Below are positions 42,354 through 51,236 of a DNA stretch of 64,000 bases, in pieces. Source of the stretch: Prevotella sp. UBA2754. GTDB taxonomy: Bacteria; Bacteroidota; Bacteroidia; Bacteroidales; Bacteroidaceae. The stretch is from the NCBI GenBank assembly GCA_002353295.1, contig DEJG01000020.1, positions 43,179 through 107,178 on the forward strand, read 5' to 3'. Made by a program: the position numbers and the translations under genes. Every line of letters starts with the position of its first letter. Position 1 is the stretch's first letter. Under the pieces are notes generated by a model. That model saw nothing but the letters and a program-made list of their open reading frames with translations. It did not search any database and had not been told where the DNA came from.

Positions 42354-42564
42354 CTTATCTGTATTAGTTCCTTAAAAAGAGCGGCCCGCTGATTATTGAA
42401 CCTTTTGTCTTATGAGAGACCCTGATAAGAGCCTGCCCCGGTAAGATGTCTGATGTTTCTTTATTCTTATTTCTTTGTTAGTCGAAATCCAGATTGTCAA
42501 TTATATGAAATTGCTCAATGTTCATCGTTGTTTATTAACTACTCCAACGTAAGTGGATGCCACA

Positions 42565-43008
42565 TTATTTCAAGCACCTCATTATGACTTGCGTCATTTT
42601 CTCTGCAAATACATCTCTTAAATCAATACCATTCGGCAATGTCGGACCATCTTCGTGGAACAAAGTGGATGCTTCTACGACATAATATCCATTGTCATGT
42701 CCCATCTGATAAGCATCTGTCTTAGTCTTGCCGTATGACCTACATGCGGCCACTATCACATCGCAATTTGCATCTATACAAGCCTGTATCCATTCTTCTT
42801 GATGATAGTTTGGATCGCCTTGGTTCTCTAAGCCAACAATCCTATCTTTTCCTTCCTCGTCTTTCACCATACCGATAACATAAGAGTCATAGTCATCATC
42901 TTGCCAGGGTTTGATGACGGTTTCAAACGGGAAAGCCTGTGCCAGTCTCTTGATGCTTTGGGACTTTCCTCTCTCTGAGGCACCCCATACCAATATCATT
43001 GTCTTCAT
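42565..43008 (-). CDS. Small P-loop NTPase/kinase-like protein, last gene of the TIR/modification operon
   Basis: A 147-residue protein starting MKTMILVWGASERGKSQSIK; GASERGKS (9-16) is a Walker A motif directly after the first strand, as in small nucleotide or DNA-base kinases. Later DVIVAACRSYGKTKTDAYQM may be the second strand and lid. It is short for a nucleoside kinase. It lies 26 bases after the HD-domain gene and ends the operon. With an Nmad2-like and a 5-hmdU-kinase-helical-like gene upstream, phosphorylation of a modified base or nucleotide is a plausible role. A 42354-42564 gap (no gene seen) separates it from the S23 gene. Confidence 0.65.
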   Translation of the reverse strand: MKTMILVWGASERGKSQSIKRLAQAFPFETVIKPWQDDDYDSYVIGMVKDEEGKDRIVGLENQGDPNYHQEEWIQACIDANCDVIVAACRSYGKTKTDAYQMGHDNGYYVVEASTLFHEDGPTLPNGIDLRDVFAEKMTQVIMRCLK

Positions 43009-43034
43009 AAATCTATCTCTATTTTATCTCGTTA

Positions 43035-44501
43035 TTATTCGGAATCAATAGTCGCCCGCAATGTTTTCGCGTCCGGGTCAATATCGCAACCAGGGAACAC
43101 CGCTTTGAAAGCTTTGTTGAATGCATCGTTCTCACCATAGCGTCCTCTGGTTTGCGTTGCCAATATCTGTGCCTGCGCATTAGTGGTAATCTTCAAATCC
43201 ACCTCAAAACGCTTTGAATTAGAAGGCTCAATTTCAACGACCCGATGGAAGTCAAAGTCTCGCTTTGTGGTATCCTGACCATCCCTAAACAGTATCCTGT
43301 AAGTCTTGCTCTGTCCCATGAAACGTTTCAAGATGCGCAGAATGGACTGTTCGGTATCTCCACCGGATATCTCATAACTATCCTGCACCTTGCATAAGAA
43401 GGGGTTGACACTCATATCAATATCCACATCCTTGAAGGTGTATTTCACATTATCATCAACATAGAGATTCGTGAGCGACTTGCGCCCCCAGTCCTGTGAT
43501 TCGTCACACAAGATCAGGAGAAAGGACATGTTGCACATATTAAGCTGATAAACATCTGGGCACGTATGGGAAGCAATCGCTCTGAGGATTTCTCTACGAA
43601 TATAATATTGGCGCACATCCTCTTTGTCGAAGGTATAATCCTCGTGAAGGCTGTAGTCGGACTCCATAAAGAAGATGAGTAGCTTATAAAGAATCAGCGA
43701 ACTGATGATTCCATGCGTATTGTGCTCCAACGACTTTTGAAACTTAAAATAATACTTCGGTTGAAGCCTTGCGACATACAAGTCATGTCCGCCATCTTTC
43801 TTATGCATCTTAGAACTCATGAAACGGAGGACAAAGTCATTCATGTTGTTCTGGACCCCGCTGAAGTCAATGTCCATGTTCATGATAGGATTGGTGACGA
43901 AATTCTTCATCATATCCCGTGTCTTTTCGACGATCTGCAATGATTTTTCCAGCGGATATCCCAAATCGTGTGTCAGTGAGATGAGCGTCCATACTGAGAG
44001 CTTCTCCAGGGGATTTATTTGACAATACTGGTCGATCCTTATCTTGTCAAGATACTGGCAATTATTTCTAAGCAGAATGTCAATGCCTAAGAGCCATACA
44101 CGGAACACATGCACCACATGGTCTCTATAATGATTGGCGCCACCATAAAGCAGAGACTCGAAATCTGTGTATTTCTTGAAGTAGTCCAATAAACTGTCGG
44201 TTCCATACGCCAGAGGTGTCTTTGAGTGATTCTGCAAGAATGGCTCACGGGTGTCATAATAACGAAGGCATACTATTGACTTTTTGATGAGGCATATCCA
44301 TATCTCCTGAACCAAGCTAAGTTTCTCAAATAGCTCATTTTCCTTGCCAGAAACAATCAACCCTGCAAGTTTCTGCCTTATACCATTATCCAGAGGATGC
44401 CCACTTGCTCGTTTTTTCCTGGCTACTTTGCTATTATAATAGCTATCGAAACTTGCCAAGTTGGCTAGAATGGAATCATAATATTGTTTGTCTGTACTCA
44501 T
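43035..44501 (-). CDS. HD-domain phosphohydrolase-like protein
   Basis: A 488-residue protein. The metal-binding set of an HD domain is seen as NHYRDHVVHVFRVWLLG (123-139), LTHDLGYPLEK (176-186) holding the His-Asp pair, LEHNTHGIISSLIL and AIASHTCPDVYQL. The last ~100 residues form a separate domain. HD proteins hydrolyse nucleotides or cyclic nucleotides. Here it is encoded one base downstream of the radical SAM gene, in an operon with TIR proteins, so it could degrade a nucleotide signal or a modified nucleotide. Exact substrate unknown. The His-Asp doublet is intact, so activity is plausible. Confidence 0.75.
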   Translation of the reverse strand: MSTDKQYYDSILANLASFDSYYNSKVARKKRASGHPLDNGIRQKLAGLIVSGKENELFEKLSLVQEIWICLIKKSIVCLRYYDTREPFLQNHSKTPLAYGTDSLLDYFKKYTDFESLLYGGANHYRDHVVHVFRVWLLGIDILLRNNCQYLDKIRIDQYCQINPLEKLSVWTLISLTHDLGYPLEKSLQIVEKTRDMMKNFVTNPIMNMDIDFSGVQNNMNDFVLRFMSSKMHKKDGGHDLYVARLQPKYYFKFQKSLEHNTHGIISSLILYKLLIFFMESDYSLHEDYTFDKEDVRQYYIRREILRAIASHTCPDVYQLNMCNMSFLLILCDESQDWGRKSLTNLYVDDNVKYTFKDVDIDMSVNPFLCKVQDSYEISGGDTEQSILRILKRFMGQSKTYRILFRDGQDTTKRDFDFHRVVEIEPSNSKRFEVDLKITTNAQAQILATQTRGRYGENDAFNKAFKAVFPGCDIDPDAKTLRATIDSE

Positions 44502-44502
44502 A

Positions 44503-45462
44503 TCAGTCCTTTCTGGTATAATATTGATTCATACAGGTTTCACAAGTTGGCTCAGTTTGGAAGTTCGCCAAAAGAGTTCGTATCTGCTTCAGATAATCTG
44601 ATGAATGGTAGATTTCTTTCAGTGTCTTATCCTTGACGTTATCAGCATCAGCTTTTATCTGCTTAAGATTGTCATTCTTGAAAGCTTCGCAAGGATATAC
44701 TTTGCCGTCATAGCGCACATCCAGCTTAGAGATGCCTGTAAGACAATTGACACGCTTTGCGCCATCCCTGAAAGGTACGCCCAGACGTATCTTAATATCC
44801 TGCCGCCCAGCGGCTTCTTTCATCAATCGTTTTGCTGTTTCAAGTTCTTCTCTGTCAAGTAAAACCTGATTAAGATTCTCCAAAGCGCGTCCTTGGGCAA
44901 CCAATCTCAGGAAACTGAGTTGAGTGACACCTAAGTCAACACATAGGTTGACCACTTCAGGTATATGCAGATAGTTAACCTTCATTGGTACCATGTGAGC
45001 CTCTACGGTAACGCCCAAGGCAACTGCATTGCGAATGGTTTTCTGCATCAAGGTGAATCCGTCAAAAGAAGTTCCCATGATACGATTGTAGGTCGTCTCG
45101 TCTGCGGCTTCTATATTGACTATCAGTTTCGAGACTTTTCCTTTTATCGCTTCAAGGACTTCGTGCGGGACACTCGTTGGCTTTCTTTCCTTTGACAACA
45201 TGATTCCACTACTGTACAGGTAACATTGTAAATCCAACGCATGGATATACTCTGCTATCTTGATAATATCTGGGTGAAGAAATGGTTCTCCTCCAGATAG
45301 GGACACACTCTTAGCACCCAATGACCTGGCATCATCCACTATACAGCAGATGGTGTCGTAGTCAAGATATTGAGTTTTAGTGTCATCCGACAAAGATGAG
45401 CAGTAGATGCACCTGTTGGGGCATCGCTGCGTCACCTCTATCGTTATCTCGTGTAAAGTCAT
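44503..45462 (-). CDS. Radical SAM enzyme with C-terminal Cys cluster (SPASM-like)
   Basis: A 319-residue protein. The SAM cluster motif is VTQRCPNRCIYCSS (C14, C18, C21), then VSLSGGEPFLHPDI for SAM binding. The C-terminal part has NCLTGISKLDVRYDGKVYPCEAF and EPTCETCMNQYY, which may hold an auxiliary Fe-S cluster. It overlaps the upstream kinase-helical-like gene by 4 bases and is one base from the HD gene. Radical SAM enzymes act in peptide, RNA and DNA-base modification. In this operon the neighbours Nmad2 and 5-hmdU-kinase-like suggest a nucleic-acid or nucleotide substrate. Confidence 0.88.
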   Translation of the reverse strand: MTLHEITIEVTQRCPNRCIYCSSLSDDTKTQYLDYDTICCIVDDARSLGAKSVSLSGGEPFLHPDIIKIAEYIHALDLQCYLYSSGIMLSKERKPTSVPHEVLEAIKGKVSKLIVNIEAADETTYNRIMGTSFDGFTLMQKTIRNAVALGVTVEAHMVPMKVNYLHIPEVVNLCVDLGVTQLSFLRLVAQGRALENLNQVLLDREELETAKRLMKEAAGRQDIKIRLGVPFRDGAKRVNCLTGISKLDVRYDGKVYPCEAFKNDNLKQIKADADNVKDKTLKEIYHSSDYLKQIRTLLANFQTEPTCETCMNQYYTRKD

Positions 45463-46466
45463 AGTGCAAATAGTGCCTGCTGAAGTGGTTCACGCTGGAT
45501 ATGTTCCTCTACGCCCCACTTCTCTGGGAAGTAATAGTCAATCCCCTCTGATGAGGGTTTATAGTGTTGTTTGATGCGGACATTGCCCACTTTCAACTCT
45601 GGAATCTTTGCCCGCAGGTACTTATCGGTCTCACAAAAACAATTCTGGAGGTCAATCAACTTGGGGTTACGCCCAGGTAGCGGGCGGAACTCTGTGTAAC
45701 CATAACGCTGCTGCAACTCTTCAAAGTGGTCGTGGATGTAATAGATAGCATCCTCGTATTCATTACCGTAGGAAGAAAAACACTTCTTAATGCCTCTTAC
45801 TGCTCCTACGCCAGCTTTGACAAAGGAGTCCTCGTCAAAGTTCAGGTAGGGTGAATAGTTGAAGTCTATGGTATATTGATATGCCAGGAAGTCGCCAATT
45901 AAAGGATAGTCTCTAAGTTGGTTATATACTTCTGCCATAGAGTTGGCTTCAAGCACCTTCTTGAATCCCTTACCCTTGATAAACTCATCCTCTATCATCT
46001 GCAACCACACCTGATGCTTGGTGTTGATGTCAGCATAGCCAGAATAACTGCCCGTCATCATATAGGCATTGGAGAATATTGGATACTCTCGTTGTCTTTT
46101 ACTAAGTTCTTTGCTCAGTTTTCCTACATTAAATGAGCCCACCGTTATGTCCGTCAGGCAACTGAGATAATCCCAAGTCTCAATGCGGTTAAACACCTTG
46201 AAAACCAGTATGCGAAGCAGCACATCTTCCGGACTGTATCTATCCAAGTCCTTATAAATGACATTGCGGATGAGATACTGACTCACACGATCACAGGCAC
46301 GGTACACGTTGGTAAACTTATACTCCCGCAGAATAGGATCGTCTGTCAATCGGTCGCTATCCTCGCATCTCCTCCAGAAGATATTCATCCGCTCCTGAAT
46401 AAAGTAGAAGTAGTATTTCAACGTAGCATCGTTGGGAACGACGCTGCTCTGCTTCTTAATCCTCAT
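45459..46466 (-). CDS. 5-hmdU DNA kinase helical-domain-like protein (aGPT-Pplase clade 3 type)
   Basis: A 335-residue protein. The segment FYFIQERMNIFWRR then DDPILREYKFTNVYRACDRV and SQYLIRNVIY (about 20-71) matches what I know of the helical family described as 5-hydroxymethyl-dU DNA kinase helical domain or alpha-glutamyl/putrescinyl-thymine pyrophosphorylase clade 3 (PF18723, from memory). The family is known from phages with hypermodified thymine and from bacterial clusters thought to modify DNA. Its start overlaps the Nmad2-like gene by 11 bases. Here it is encoded with an Nmad2-like, radical SAM and P-loop protein, so a base-modifying pathway is the leading idea. Confidence 0.72.
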   Translation of the reverse strand: MRIKKQSSVVPNDATLKYYFYFIQERMNIFWRRCEDSDRLTDDPILREYKFTNVYRACDRVSQYLIRNVIYKDLDRYSPEDVLLRILVFKVFNRIETWDYLSCLTDITVGSFNVGKLSKELSKRQREYPIFSNAYMMTGSYSGYADINTKHQVWLQMIEDEFIKGKGFKKVLEANSMAEVYNQLRDYPLIGDFLAYQYTIDFNYSPYLNFDEDSFVKAGVGAVRGIKKCFSSYGNEYEDAIYYIHDHFEELQQRYGYTEFRPLPGRNPKLIDLQNCFCETDKYLRAKIPELKVGNVRIKQHYKPSSEGIDYYFPEKWGVEEHIQREPLQQALFAL

Positions 46467-47118
46467 ATATGTCTAACTTCGGAAGATTAAATTCTTTCCA
46501 GTTGCAAGGGTCTCCATGAATACCTAATTCATAATTGTTTGAAAGCCAATCAATGAATGCTTGAATTTCTTTATCCTTGCCTTTCAAGTCCGTATATTTC
46601 ATATTGCCCCTCATATCAGTATCTCCCAATCGAATATAAGAGAATTCATCTGGAATGTCTATACAATGGTCTCCAAAATAATAGAATGTATTGGAAAGAA
46701 GAACCTTGTCGCACTTGGTATCCCTATCATAATGCTCCTGATAGAAACTCCAATCATCATGGCTATGAGCGCATTCATCCTGAATGAACTTCCTTTTCGG
46801 TTTTTCTGATTTATCTGTATGGTATACATTATCACCATACATTTGTACGAGACTGCCATTCTTTATCGGTTTCTTACACTGAAAGCGTGGATCCTTATAA
46901 TACTGGTCAAATGACATCATTTCATCCACACGCATGCAATAAATCATCTTTCCGAGATTACCCATTGACTTACTACCGAATCCGACAATCCAATCACCGT
47001 TTCGTAATTCCTTACAACCACGTATATCGCCCTTGCAAGTGGCCAGAGTCAATGTACCATGGAAAGGATTGGGAGCAAAGCCCCAATCATGTTCTATCTT
47101 ATATCTGAAGCAATTCAT
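46456..47118 (-). CDS. Nmad2-like (nucleotide-modification-associated domain 2) protein
   Basis: A 220-residue protein. The opening FRYKIEHDWGFAPNPFHGTLTLATCKGDIR, quoted as YKIEHDWGFAPNPFHG and LTLATCKGDIR, then DWIVGFGSKS, GKMIYCMRVDEMMSFDQYY and MYGDNVYH, follow the pattern I associate with the Nmad2 domain. That domain was predicted to work in DNA-base hypermodification and is found in phage and bacterial conflict loci. It is one base from the TIR-like gene upstream and overlaps the kinase-helical-like gene downstream. Catalytic role not established. Confidence 0.68.
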   Translation of the reverse strand: MNCFRYKIEHDWGFAPNPFHGTLTLATCKGDIRGCKELRNGDWIVGFGSKSMGNLGKMIYCMRVDEMMSFDQYYKDPRFQCKKPIKNGSLVQMYGDNVYHTDKSEKPKRKFIQDECAHSHDDWSFYQEHYDRDTKCDKVLLSNTFYYFGDHCIDIPDEFSYIRLGDTDMRGNMKYTDLKGKDKEIQAFIDWLSNNYELGIHGDPCNWKEFNLPKLDIYED

Positions 47119-47119
47119 A

Positions 47120-47617
47120 CTATTGGCAAATGATGTGTTTCATATTAAATATAGGGCCTGCAGGTGTACCGTCTGGGGCTTCCGGAGCCGTCACTTCACC
47201 TTTAATAATATTTCCCAACTTCTCTATTGAGCCCCAACCAAGGGGTGAACCTCCATATTTCTTATACGCCTCTGGCAGCTCCACTTTGTCTTTGCAATTC
47301 CAATCGTAGATGCCCACTATTTGCTTTCCCATATCGTGAGCTTTCTTGATTTCATAATTAACCCACGGACGCTCATGAGTGTGTTCGCCTATAATCACAA
47401 TAAATGTCCCAGACCACTTTATTCGCGCTCTTAGATACTTGGCAATAGTAGCATCTTCTACTTTCTTGCCGTTCCTAATAACCCCGCCTTCTTTGTCCTC
47501 TTCAGCAGAACTGTTCCTGACCTTGCATCCTTTCGCTCTTAAATAGTTTTTAAGGTCGCGCAAACGCTGGACATCACCACTATAGTGACTTATAAAAACA
47601 TTATGTATGTCGGCCAT
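47120..47617 (-). CDS. TIR-like protein of the MTH538/ThsB type
   Basis: A 165-residue protein. It starts with VFISHYSGDVQRLRDLKNYL, then KVRNSSAEED, IAKYLRARIKWSGTFIVIIG and RPWVNYEIKKAHDMGKQIVGIY, the MTH538 TIR-like pattern (PF08937). W-V-N-x-E places Glu89 where the TIR catalytic Glu lies. In Thoeris the comparable ThsB makes a nucleotide signal from NAD+. The upstream gene encodes a membrane protein (33 bases away) and the downstream gene is Nmad2-like (one base away). A signal-producing TIR with a membrane effector is a reasonable model. Confidence 0.85.
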   Translation of the reverse strand: MADIHNVFISHYSGDVQRLRDLKNYLRAKGCKVRNSSAEEDKEGGVIRNGKKVEDATIAKYLRARIKWSGTFIVIIGEHTHERPWVNYEIKKAHDMGKQIVGIYDWNCKDKVELPEAYKKYGGSPLGWGSIEKLGNIIKGEVTAPEAPDGTPAGPIFNMKHIICQ

Positions 47618-47650
47618 TGTTTCTTGTATTTGTCAAATCCTCCAATACCA

Positions 47651-48115
47651 TTATCCTAAATACCCTATAAGCAAATACAAACAAATATAATAGGGAAATA
47701 TAGACAAGGAGAAAAAAGCGAGGATGGTGTGTGCTATTTGCTCAAGCAGATGCTTCATCCAGCCCAATATTGATTCACAGGGGCCGCCAGCACTATTTAT
47801 TCCAGACTTTGTCGAGAATATCTCTGCGTCTACATTTTCATGCTTATTGAGGCGTATAACGAAATTATCCAATTTATTCTTCATTTGGTGCTCTAACCCA
47901 AGATAGAAACAATCCATGAAACAAAACAGTATGACAGGTATCTTACAACACTCTGCCAGATTAGCGTCAAAACCTTTTGTCTTTGAGAGTGCTAACAGTG
48001 CTGAGACTAATGCTATACACCATTGCTTGCAAGAGGCACTGTTTCCTGCCATCCTTGAAATGATGCCTTGCATCATATTAACATGCGATGTTACCGCCGG
48101 ATCATTCTTAGTCAT
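47651..48115 (-). CDS. Membrane protein associated with TIR-like gene
   Basis: A 154-residue protein. Residues ~10-40 read HVNMMQGIISRMAGNSASCK then QWCIALVSALLALS, a conserved-looking helix plus hydrophobic segment, followed by IPVILFCFMDCFYLGLEHQM, a second membrane segment, and a C-terminal hydrophobic stretch ILAFFSLSIFPYYICLYLLI. The N-x-A-S-C-K-x-W-C pattern is one I associate with small membrane proteins next to TIR-like genes. It could be the effector opened by a signal from the TIR-like protein. Located 11 bases after the TIR-SLOG gene. Confidence 0.65.
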   Translation of the reverse strand: MTKNDPAVTSHVNMMQGIISRMAGNSASCKQWCIALVSALLALSKTKGFDANLAECCKIPVILFCFMDCFYLGLEHQMKNKLDNFVIRLNKHENVDAEIFSTKSGINSAGGPCESILGWMKHLLEQIAHTILAFFSLSIFPYYICLYLLIGYLG

Positions 48116-48126
48116 TACTTTTGCTC

Positions 48127-50109
48127 TTAATTATATTTATTTCTAAGTCCTTCCAAAATCAGTCCTACTATTTCTATAATATCTGTTGATGTGAGTAGAG
48201 TTAAGTTTTGTTCTCGTGAAAGGCCATTGTCAAGCACATCCACCCCTCCTGCTTTTACGATTTTCTCTAATTCTGCATAACCCATATCAACACCTTTGAT
48301 TTTACAATAATCATAAAATTCATTGTATTGTTTGTTCTCTCTTGACACATTAACAAGTGATGGCACTTCTATTGTGCCCAGTAGCATATCTGCAAGCATT
48401 GTTGCCACCCCACCAAAACCACCAAGTAAAAACACAGGATGTCCTGCTCTAACGGATTGGATAAATTCCTCTGCTAAACCAGCCATAAACCCTTTGAAGC
48501 CCTGAATTCTACCTCCAAGAATAATCCTTGCATCTACATGACTCTCCATTTCTATACGCATCTTACGTAAGGATTTGGCCCACATAAGGTTATTCTCGCT
48601 ATTTATAGGAGCTATTGGTTTATTGGGGTCTCCCTTGTAGTCCTCAGGTGGATCGACTGTTTTATATTTCACCCTGCTGTTAACAAACTGCAGTTTATGC
48701 TCATTGCTCAGGTTAAGCCATATAGGCCAAGCAAAATAGTTGGTGAAGAAATACTCTTCTCTGTCTACTTCGCTCTGGTAGTTTTTATACTGTAAAGACA
48801 ATTCTCTAAACAGATCTGTAAAACCCTCGCTCCGCAGATCACCTCCATATACCATCCTGGCACCTGCTATCATAAGATGACGGGATAGTTCAATTGTAAG
48901 GTCACGAATCATGGCCTTTCCATAGCCTATGTTATATGAATCTGGAGCCTCTGATACAGAAACGGCTATGCTTCTCCCTGCAAGATTGATGGTCTCGGCC
49001 AATAGTTGCATTGGAGTAAGGAATTTCTTTTCTGTTCCTGCAATTGTCTTGACAACATTCAACTCGTCTTTTGTTAGCGGCGGTTCTGGGTATAGAATAT
49101 TCTTCTCTAACTCCTTATATACAAAACTATATGCTTCAGGGGAAAAGGGAAGTACTGCATAGCTTTCTCTTTTGTCCTTTTCAAGACCCTGTCTTAGATT
49201 TTCCAAATACTCTGCCTGACAATACTGGTCTAACGCTGTTCGTAAAACCAATACAAGAATGTCACCCCAGTTATTATCATAACGGATAAATGGGATGTTG
49301 GAGATATAAGGAAAGCTGCGCCTCACCTCTCCATCAAGCAAACTGACCGCTATTGTTGGTATCTTACTCTCCTTGGCGAAAAGAACTTCTTTCTGACACC
49401 ACTCGCGCTCAGAATAGGTATTGGAGTTGAGTATCACTATCAATGACTGCACACCTTCCTCATTTTTCTTGATTTGATCCTGAGCATTCTCTCCATCAAG
49501 TATATCGCTGGCATCAAAAAAGGAGTCTAGTTTGGTCTTGGAGCGAATATAGTCGCGAAACTCTATAGCTTTCAACAGGCCGATCTTATTCTCATCACGC
49601 TTAGAATGACTAATAAAGATCTTTAACTTCTTGATCCGGTCTTTCAACTTTATGAAGCGGATAAGATTATCGAAGAGCCTGATTTGGAACTCCTGCCAGT
49701 TCTCCAAAAGTGAGTAACTGTTGAGCCGGATAAACTGGTCTCTTGCCAAACTTTTGTTGAAGTCAAGTGCGTACTTGCTCTGCTCAACACAGTTAATAAT
49801 AAACGTGCCTTTGTTTGCATCGCGGACTGAAATCAATTGCTTAACATACTCGCTCCACACTTCACTACAGTACATATTATCGTCAATGAGCAGCAATATG
49901 TACGTTTTATCGGATGCTTTGGGGTCAATTGCCTTAATCTCTTTGTACTCATTGTCATCTCCCATACGTAGATACACTGGTATGTCAAGACCGTCCTCAA
50001 AAGGATGATCAGCGTCTCGGCATAGAAGTTTATAAATGGCTTCATATGCTTTTTTACCGTGCTCATTGTTTGCGTGAAATAGCACATAAAAGGCTAAGTT
50101 CTTATTCAT
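48127..50109 (-). CDS. Three-domain TIR-SLOG protein
   Basis: A 660-residue protein (ATG 50109; an in-frame TTG at 50115 is less likely). Residues ~1-145 form a TIR-like Rossmann domain (VLFHANNEHGKKAYEAI, TYILLLIDDNMYCSEVW). Residues ~160-308 are a canonical TIR: LKIFISHSKRDENKIG, DILDGENAQDQI, and YSEREWCQKEV, where the Glu after W-C-x-x (about 241) is the NADase position. Residues ~390-640 look like a SLOG/LOG domain: GARMVYGGDLRSEGF and VFLLGGFGGVATMLADML. SLOG domains bind nucleotide signals, for example in Thoeris ThsA. So a sensor (SLOG) coupled to an NAD-cleaving TIR is likely, with the first domain as an extra partner. Confidence 0.8.
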   Translation of the reverse strand: MNKNLAFYVLFHANNEHGKKAYEAIYKLLCRDADHPFEDGLDIPVYLRMGDDNEYKEIKAIDPKASDKTYILLLIDDNMYCSEVWSEYVKQLISVRDANKGTFIINCVEQSKYALDFNKSLARDQFIRLNSYSLLENWQEFQIRLFDNLIRFIKLKDRIKKLKIFISHSKRDENKIGLLKAIEFRDYIRSKTKLDSFFDASDILDGENAQDQIKKNEEGVQSLIVILNSNTYSEREWCQKEVLFAKESKIPTIAVSLLDGEVRRSFPYISNIPFIRYDNNWGDILVLVLRTALDQYCQAEYLENLRQGLEKDKRESYAVLPFSPEAYSFVYKELEKNILYPEPPLTKDELNVVKTIAGTEKKFLTPMQLLAETINLAGRSIAVSVSEAPDSYNIGYGKAMIRDLTIELSRHLMIAGARMVYGGDLRSEGFTDLFRELSLQYKNYQSEVDREEYFFTNYFAWPIWLNLSNEHKLQFVNSRVKYKTVDPPEDYKGDPNKPIAPINSENNLMWAKSLRKMRIEMESHVDARIILGGRIQGFKGFMAGLAEEFIQSVRAGHPVFLLGGFGGVATMLADMLLGTIEVPSLVNVSRENKQYNEFYDYCKIKGVDMGYAELEKIVKAGGVDVLDNGLSREQNLTLLTSTDIIEIVGLILEGLRNKYN

Positions 50110-50130
50110 ACGCAAGATATTCTTAAAATA

Positions 50131-50646
50131 CTAAAAGTGCCAGTCAAGTATATTATCGAGAGGATGATTCATCTGCGAAGCAGAAAACAATTTCTGCTCA
50201 CGTATCAAGGAATCTGCCACTCTTCCTACCGTATTCGCAATAAATGTATTGAGAGTCTTTGTTCCACGCAAGACTGGGACTACCTGAAGATATTCGGGCA
50301 AATCTGACTTTGATAGTTCCTTTACAGTCAGTCCTACTACCTGTACCAAGTCGTAACCATAACCAATTTCCCATGGCATTAGATGGGATTTTAGTGCTGT
50401 TTGTGATAGCACACAGAGCATATGGCTGCTGCGACGTATACCAACCTTGATATACTCCACTGACTTTTTAGGATCGCTGCCTCCTATATGGGTGTTATAT
50501 TCATCGAAATAAATATCCACACCGCTCTGTGAAATGTAATTGGCTATTTGTTTGGCAGCCTCCCTATCGCTATAATGATAGCTGATAAAAACACAATTCC
50601 CGGTTCGGGGATAGCGTGTCTCATCTAAATAATATCGGTTTGCCAT
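50131..50646 (-). CDS. TIR-domain protein
   Basis: A 171-residue protein that is mostly one TIR domain: NCVFISYHYSDREAAKQIA, SGVDIYFDEYNTHIGGSDP, VGIRRSSHMLCVLSQTAL and LMPWEIGYGYDLV, with Glu93 in the P-W-E-I-G-Y-G motif at the catalytic position. A short C-terminal tail follows. It is a paralogue of the next upstream gene (same VDIYFDEY and PWEIGYG elements), 21 bases away. Both may produce a signal or destroy NAD+ together. Confidence 0.85.
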   Translation of the reverse strand: MANRYYLDETRYPRTGNCVFISYHYSDREAAKQIANYISQSGVDIYFDEYNTHIGGSDPKKSVEYIKVGIRRSSHMLCVLSQTALKSHLMPWEIGYGYDLVQVVGLTVKELSKSDLPEYLQVVPVLRGTKTLNTFIANTVGRVADSLIREQKLFSASQMNHPLDNILDWHF

Positions 50647-50667
50647 TTTCTATTCCCTCCAAATAAT

Positions 50668-51213
50668 CTACCTAGCTATCGACTCTACACTATCTCTGAG
50701 TTTATTATACTGAGAGTTATATGCAGTGATGCCTCCCTCACTAATAAGGTTTTCTGTCGTAGTATTCTGTACTCTTGCCAAAAAGAGGTTCAAATCATAG
50801 ATGTCAAGAAGCACTTTTACTATCTGCATATACTCTGGAAGCTGGTTCTTTTTTATGTCATTCATCTTAAGGATGCTGATCTCCGTTTGGGTAGCATCAC
50901 CATAGCCAATTTCCCAAGGCACCCATGTGGAACTGAGAGTTTTATTGGTAAATATAACTACAAGGTGTGTCGAGAGTTGCATTCCACGTTTGATAGCTGC
51001 TACTACTGACTTCGGGTCATTGCGGTTTATTGTGGTGTCATATTCGTCAAAATACACATCTATTCCGGCATCCATGATGTAATCTGCAACCTTCTTGGCA
51101 ACATCCCTATCCTCTTTCTTATGACTAATGAACACTCGTTTATGGGTGCTCGCACTAAACGTACGCTGTTCACTCTCACTAAGGTTGAAATAATTTCGTC
51201 CTCTTCGTACCAT
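50668..51213 (-). CDS. TIR-domain protein
   Basis: A 181-residue protein. A basic N-terminal stretch (MVRRGRNYFN) precedes a TIR domain: KRVFISHKKEDRDVAKKVADY, quoted as RVFISHKKEDRDVAKKV, then AGIDVYFDEYDTTINRNDP, THLVVIFTNKTL and STWVPWEIGYGD, with Glu101 as the probable NADase residue. It shares order and spacing with the 50131-50646 protein and likely arose by tandem duplication. It is 23 bases downstream of a small helical gene, near the start of the operon. Confidence 0.85.
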   Translation of the reverse strand: MVRRGRNYFNLSESEQRTFSASTHKRVFISHKKEDRDVAKKVADYIMDAGIDVYFDEYDTTINRNDPKSVVAAIKRGMQLSTHLVVIFTNKTLSSTWVPWEIGYGDATQTEISILKMNDIKKNQLPEYMQIVKVLLDIYDLNLFLARVQNTTTENLISEGGITAYNSQYNKLRDSVESIAR

Positions 51214-51236
51214 AATGTTACTTCTTAATTACACTA

